A DNA stretch of 7,784 nt from assembly GCA_018712225.1 (NCBI GenBank), contig DVHH01000184.1, positions 1 to 7,784 on the forward strand. Reading direction: 5' to 3'. Of this stretch, positions 6,601 through 7,784 are shown one piece after another. Each line of letters starts with the position of its first letter. Position 1 is the first letter of the stretch. The translations under genes and the position numbers were made by a program. The notes under the pieces were generated by a model. That model did not search any database, was not told where the DNA came from, and was given only the letters and a program-made list of their open reading frames with translations. The DNA is from Scatomorpha intestinigallinarum (GTDB taxonomy: Bacteria > Bacillota > Clostridia > Oscillospirales > Oscillospiraceae).

Positions 6601-7588
6601 CGAAAAGACGGGCGAGCGCGCCCTGCTGGACGAGCTGCGGCCCTATCTCGACTCCCCGCCCCTCGAAAAACACGAGGACAGCCGCTACGAGGCCGCGCGG
6701 CCTTCCGAGCGCGCCGGCACGGTGCTGGAGCACGCGGCGCTGGCGCTGCGCCTCGTCATAAGGCGGGGCGTGGGCGGGCACGGCCTGCCGCTCATGGGCG
6801 CGGGGGACTGGAACGACGGCATGGACCAGGTCGGCGCGGCGGGCCGGGGCGAGAGCGTCTGGCTGGCCTGGTTTTTCGCGCACACGGCGCGGCGCTTTGC
6901 GCCTCTGCTGGACAGGGCGGGCGACAGGCCGGGCGCGGCGGCGCTGCTCTCGGCGGCCTCGCGCCTGGGCCGGGCCGCGGCCCGGGCCTGGGACGGGCAG
7001 TGGTTCCTGCGCGGCTACTTCGACGACGGCGCGCCCCTCGGCTCCTCAAAGGGCCGGGCCTGCCGGATAGACTCCGTGGCCCAGAGCTGGGCCGCCTTCT
7101 GCGCCGAGGCCCCGCCGGAGCACGTGGACGCCGCCCTGGACGCCGCCCTGGAGCGCCTGCGCGACGGCCCCAACGGCCCCGTAAAGCTCTTCTACCCACC
7201 CTTCGGCGAGGGCGCGGAGCGCGCGGGCTATATCTCCAGCTACGGCCCGGGTTTCCGTGAAAACGGCGGGCAGTACACGCACGGGGCCATATGGCTGGCC
7301 CTGGCCCTGCTGAGCCGGGGCCGCCGGGCGGAGGGGCTGGAGGTTCTGCTGGCTCTGCTGCCGAAGGAGAGCCCCCAATACGGCGCGGAGCCCTACGTCC
7401 TGGCCGCCGACGTCTATACGAACCTGGAGCGCTACGGCCAGGCGGGCTGGAGCTGGTATACCGGCTCCGCGGGCTGGTACCTGCGCGCCGTGCTTGAGGG
7501 CCTCTTCGGCCTGCGGATGGAGTCCGGCCGCCTCAGCCTGCCTGAGCTGCCTGAGGGCTGGGAGCTGAGTATAGATACCGAAATATGA
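686..7588 (+). CDS. Cyclic beta-1,2-glucan synthase (GT84-GH189-GH94), compact form
   Basis: A 2,300-residue multidomain membrane enzyme of the NdvB/ChvB/Cgs family. In this family beta-1,2-glucan is built from UDP-glucose on the protein, shortened by phosphorolysis and released as a ring. Residues are counted from ATG 686. The N-terminal region has the family signature WLLDNWYLIE and QPLTMRELGLF, then SLRLFSTLDL and RRDPAGVYPQMD. One or two membrane segments lie at about 237-283. The GT84 domain has DAD at 442-444 (LTLDADTRL), HDxxEG at 553-558, and RRLHRWVRGDWQ ending at 595. Further membrane segments lie at about 622-668, 688-714 and 741-775. The GH189 cyclisation domain is about 791-1190, with DNYLPPDNWQ, HRTSPTNIGL (831 on), YNWYDTR, VDSGN, MFEYLMPEL, WGQSESAF (Glu1055) and LWEAVDFTPSR (Glu1125). 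After a Pro-rich linker come a diverged beta-sandwich, a helical part (SLWRIGVSGDLPVV near 1503), a second Pro-rich linker (about 1607-1632), a second sandwich, and GH94 (about 1860-2300) with GFRDQLQD, EGDVMHWWH, GDWNDG (Asp2041 and Asp2044, one the expected general acid), ENGGQYTH and WYTGSAGW. Characterised proteobacterial members reach about 2,800 residues; this one is shorter throughout and at the C-terminus. The frame is intact and all main motifs are kept. Whether the product is cyclic or linear cannot be told from sequence. Confidence 0.93.
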   Translation: MSETSGAAVRGRALSRELGRMLALIGREQDRLSEKGRELPPGADWLLDNWYLIEREGKLAASELRRAGRLRASGGSALIVSACRALADEDGGAVTAQSAARFLADFQREQPLTMRELGLFAPALRFALVGKIAGSLRGGLDAGLLSRCIGSLRLFSTLDLTALLEGADLVEAALRRDPAGVYPQMDERSRAACRERVRVLAKRRGLGEAACAERLLAECGEGGVCELLSPPERSGRGLALAQLLPALALSALLGLGFRSLPLFFLALPVLWELDKAVCDFVLLRVLPPRPPFRLELASGVPAEGRCLCVVSSLLSGPESGPELARRIEEFSLASRDCGKNLMFGLLADLPEARERALPGDGEATEAAVRAVEALNDKYGGGFFLFCRRRTLRERDGVWAGHERKRGALLALARLLRGDPGGLAVLAGDPALLRYTKYILTLDADTRLLPGAARELIGAMLHPLNRPVFGPGRVVVSGHGLIHPRMGVELSSAVKTPFSRLMAGAGGTDPYGGACGEVWMDLTGRGGFAGKGILDVDALLFGCSDLPENLILSHDAVEGAILRGGYMSDTELTDGFPSKPAAYFRRLHRWVRGDWQNISFILRRGRNFAFAERWKLFDSLRRSLFAPFCLGAIVWAVCLPSAASLCAGLLAACSLCTGLLPALGFALFRRDRERLSSDVPHGATGRLLQILLRALLLPWEALTCLGAAALALWRMGVSKKNLLAWQTAAQSEGRARKALEPWPLAFTGLALTLLSPAPAGRAFGLVWLAAAFAVPGLGRQRAPVPPLPEADRSFLLGEAAKIWQYFAAFCGPEDNYLPPDNWQEQPPTGLAHRTSPTNIGLAMVSALAAADLGLCSAPEAAGLIERILTTCEALPKWRGHLYNWYDTRSLRPLAPKYVSTVDSGNFAACLAALRRGLEDYARPDLAARAGALYEAMDFRPLYDAERRLFRIGWDESAQKLSDGLYDLLSSEARLTGYLAVARGEAPRRHWRRLSRALVSKDGYRGMASWTGTMFEYLMPELFLPLCRDSLLWESARFCLYVQRRDRAGGGLWGQSESAFFSLDPSLSYRYKAHGCQSLALRRGMGADMVVSPYSSFLALAVEPRAAVRNLRRLCERGFTGRFGLWEAVDFTPSRTSGRGGESVRCVMSHHLGMSLAAIDNCLSDNIMCRRFMSDPAMSAHRCLLEERLPLGAVTLRRRGGPEPEKPARSPGPGWEAGGACPDAAFPRCYPVSNGVYHLTLASSGLASACAGGIGIYRGPDDPLTGPAGLRIYFETPEGRTDLLPLPGAAGGLSFSHAFRGGALSFEGESDALHSLCSAAVSARDLCEVRFVELKSPRALEGRLCLEFEPMLARLRDWEGHPAYWRLGLHAEVREGALLIRRLPRGEVRECWLCLRSNRPLDCRADALDEPLGWLSHPFVRASTPAFAPMSGSFSARFALAFGPTAEEAMAAASRGLNAAAQDFADLLSARAALGGMGARELSAALDMAGALVFPRYTGAASRNSLWRIGVSGDLPVVCALLEDENQLRAARELIRRQDLLRVCGVRSDLVFLTREGGDYFSRLARSVAELLQRDGLEAMLGAPGGVHTAPCAGAEDILKCAALAVDLSRPSGPEPEPPAQSRPPLPEPRRAGRCSWRWLPDGGFELDARQGLPPRAWSLPLTNGNFGCLAADCGPAGMWLGNARETRVDKGLDGDLASGGSEALLCAGESLFAGARVRFGFGWAAWEKGAARVTLFVPQGADARLMIVENAPADLVWELHPTLAWEARDAAFVRTRAQDGALLASNPRGGAPELTFRAAFSCETGLTATEAGLPLFRAELPGGETRVIACGFLPSAELRRLAEPERALALLDETKRRWAALTGRLKIKTPHPELDRYMNGWAVYQTLACRLLARTSIYQSGGAYGFRDQLQDAVNLLPVASAPARERILAACAHQYEEGDVMHWWHEGEPDRGVRTRCSDDLLWLPWAVCEYVEKTGERALLDELRPYLDSPPLEKHEDSRYEAARPSERAGTVLEHAALALRLVIRRGVGGHGLPLMGAGDWNDGMDQVGAAGRGESVWLAWFFAHTARRFAPLLDRAGDRPGAAALLSAASRLGRAAARAWDGQWFLRGYFDDGAPLGSSKGRACRIDSVAQSWAAFCAEAPPEHVDAALDAALERLRDGPNGPVKLFYPPFGEGAERAGYISSYGPGFRENGGQYTHGAIWLALALLSRGRRAEGLEVLLALLPKESPQYGAEPYVLAADVYTNLERYGQAGWSWYTGSAGWYLRAVLEGLFGLRMESGRLSLPELPEGWELSIDTEI

Positions 7589-7614
7589 AAAACGCCCCTC
7601 TTTCTTAGGGGCGT
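7588..7614 (-). terminator. Intrinsic terminator hairpin, T-tract on the minus strand
   Basis: ACGCCCCT (7592-7599), a 7-nt loop CTTTCTT, then AGGGGCGT (7607-7614): a perfect GC-rich 8-bp stem. Read leftward it is followed by TTTTTC (from A7588-A7592), the classic intrinsic terminator layout. Read rightward it directly follows the synthase stop but is followed by GGGAGG instead of T residues. It therefore best serves a leftward gene beyond the right edge; use by the synthase transcript is possible but weaker. Confidence 0.65.
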
Positions 7615-7664
7615 GGGAGGAACTCGCCGTTTTGTCCTGCTGGACTATAGGTTGTGCTGCCTGT

Positions 7665-7734
7665 TCCACCCCATTTCTTTGGTCTTGCCCAAAGAAACGG
7701 GGTGGAGCCCCAAAGAAAAACGCTTTTGGGGTGG
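7665..7734. repeat. Compound inverted/direct repeat element of a 17-bp module
   Basis: The module CCAAAGAAAnGGGGTGG occurs three times in 69 bp: reversed at 7666-7682, forward at 7689-7705, and forward at 7710-7734 where the central base is replaced by nine bases (AACGCTTTT). The first two copies form a hairpin with 18-nt arms (7665-7682 and 7689-7706) and a 6-nt loop. The single mismatch is A-C in plus-strand RNA but G-U in minus-strand RNA. A second small hairpin CCCCAAA/TTTGGGG (7708-7714, 7725-7731) follows. It has no coding potential that I recognise and looks like a palindromic intergenic repeat; other genomic copies cannot be seen from one window. Confidence 0.65.
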
Positions 7735-7784
7735 TGGCGCCCCCGTGAGGTTTCGGGACCCACCCGCCTCTCCCACTCGCGTGG
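7735..7784. other. Unassigned intergenic tail at the right edge
   Basis: No gene, start region or promoter was recognised. It holds a GGCGCC palindrome (7736-7741) and ends in a short near-palindrome, CCACTCGCGTGG (7773-7784), cut by the edge. It may be the remainder of the adjoining repeat element. Confidence 0.3.

Noticed and set aside
6970..6985. Perfect 16-bp GC-only palindrome (CCGGGCCGCGGCCCGG)
   Set aside because: It is inside the GH94 coding region, encodes ordinary residues (GRAAARA) and is the kind of symmetry expected by chance in Ala/Arg/Gly codons at this GC content.
686..7588. Possibility that the giant gene is a fusion of separate synthase and phosphorylase genes, or is broken
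   Set aside because: The GT84-GH189-GH94 order is the normal family architecture and the frame is uninterrupted.
7046..7669. Minus-strand open frame that starts in the right intergenic region
   Set aside because: It runs through the repeat arm and terminator and then as antisense into the synthase; no ribosome-binding site and no family resemblance.
7665..7734. CRISPR array or insertion-sequence end
   Set aside because: The copies are in mixed orientation, spaced by 6 and 4 bases without unique spacers, and no transposase or cas gene is present in the window.

Overview
The window (7,784 bp, strikingly GC-rich) holds three protein genes, two of them read leftward from a shared promoter and one very large gene read rightward. 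The ylxM-ffh pair at the left edge, GGGAGGTG ribosome-binding sites and SigA-type promoter elements point to a Bacillota-type (Clostridia-like) bacterium with unusually high GC. AUA and AGG codons are used freely despite the GC content, which argues against a typical high-GC actinomycete or proteobacterium. A Synergistota or similar lineage cannot be excluded from this window alone.

Left part (1-516, minus strand): the first 49 codons of ffh (SRP54 GTPase of the signal recognition particle), preceded by ylxM, a small helix-turn-helix protein that normally sits next to ffh. Both start with TTG and both carry the same strong ribosome-binding site. Their promoter (568-596) matches the SigA consensus perfectly. 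A perfect 8-bp inverted repeat (535-556) lies between the predicted transcription start and the ylxM ribosome-binding site.

Middle (686-7588, plus strand): a single uninterrupted 2,300-residue gene for a cyclic beta-1,2-glucan synthase of the NdvB/Cgs/ChvB type. The order is an N-terminal helical region, membrane segments, GT84 glucosyltransferase domain, more membrane segments, GH189 transglycosylation/cyclisation domain, two beta-sandwich regions separated by a helical region, and a C-terminal GH94 phosphorylase-like domain. It is complete in frame but compact: several hundred residues shorter than the characterised alpha-proteobacterial proteins, and it ends soon after the last GH94 motif. 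The family makes beta-1,2-glucan from UDP-glucose at the cytoplasmic membrane, trims it by phosphorolysis and closes it into a ring. It is divergent from ylxM-ffh and has no obvious functional link to them. The long alternative open frames on both strands over this gene are by-products of GC-rich codon use.

Right part (7589-7784): non-coding as far as can be seen. A hairpin directly after the synthase stop has its T-tract on the minus strand, so it best fits the end of a leftward gene beyond the window, perhaps acting in both directions. It is followed by a compact repeat element with three related copies of a 17-bp module, two of them forming an 18-bp-arm hairpin. No transposase, CRISPR array, tRNA or rRNA was seen, and I found no clear evidence of a wholly new system.
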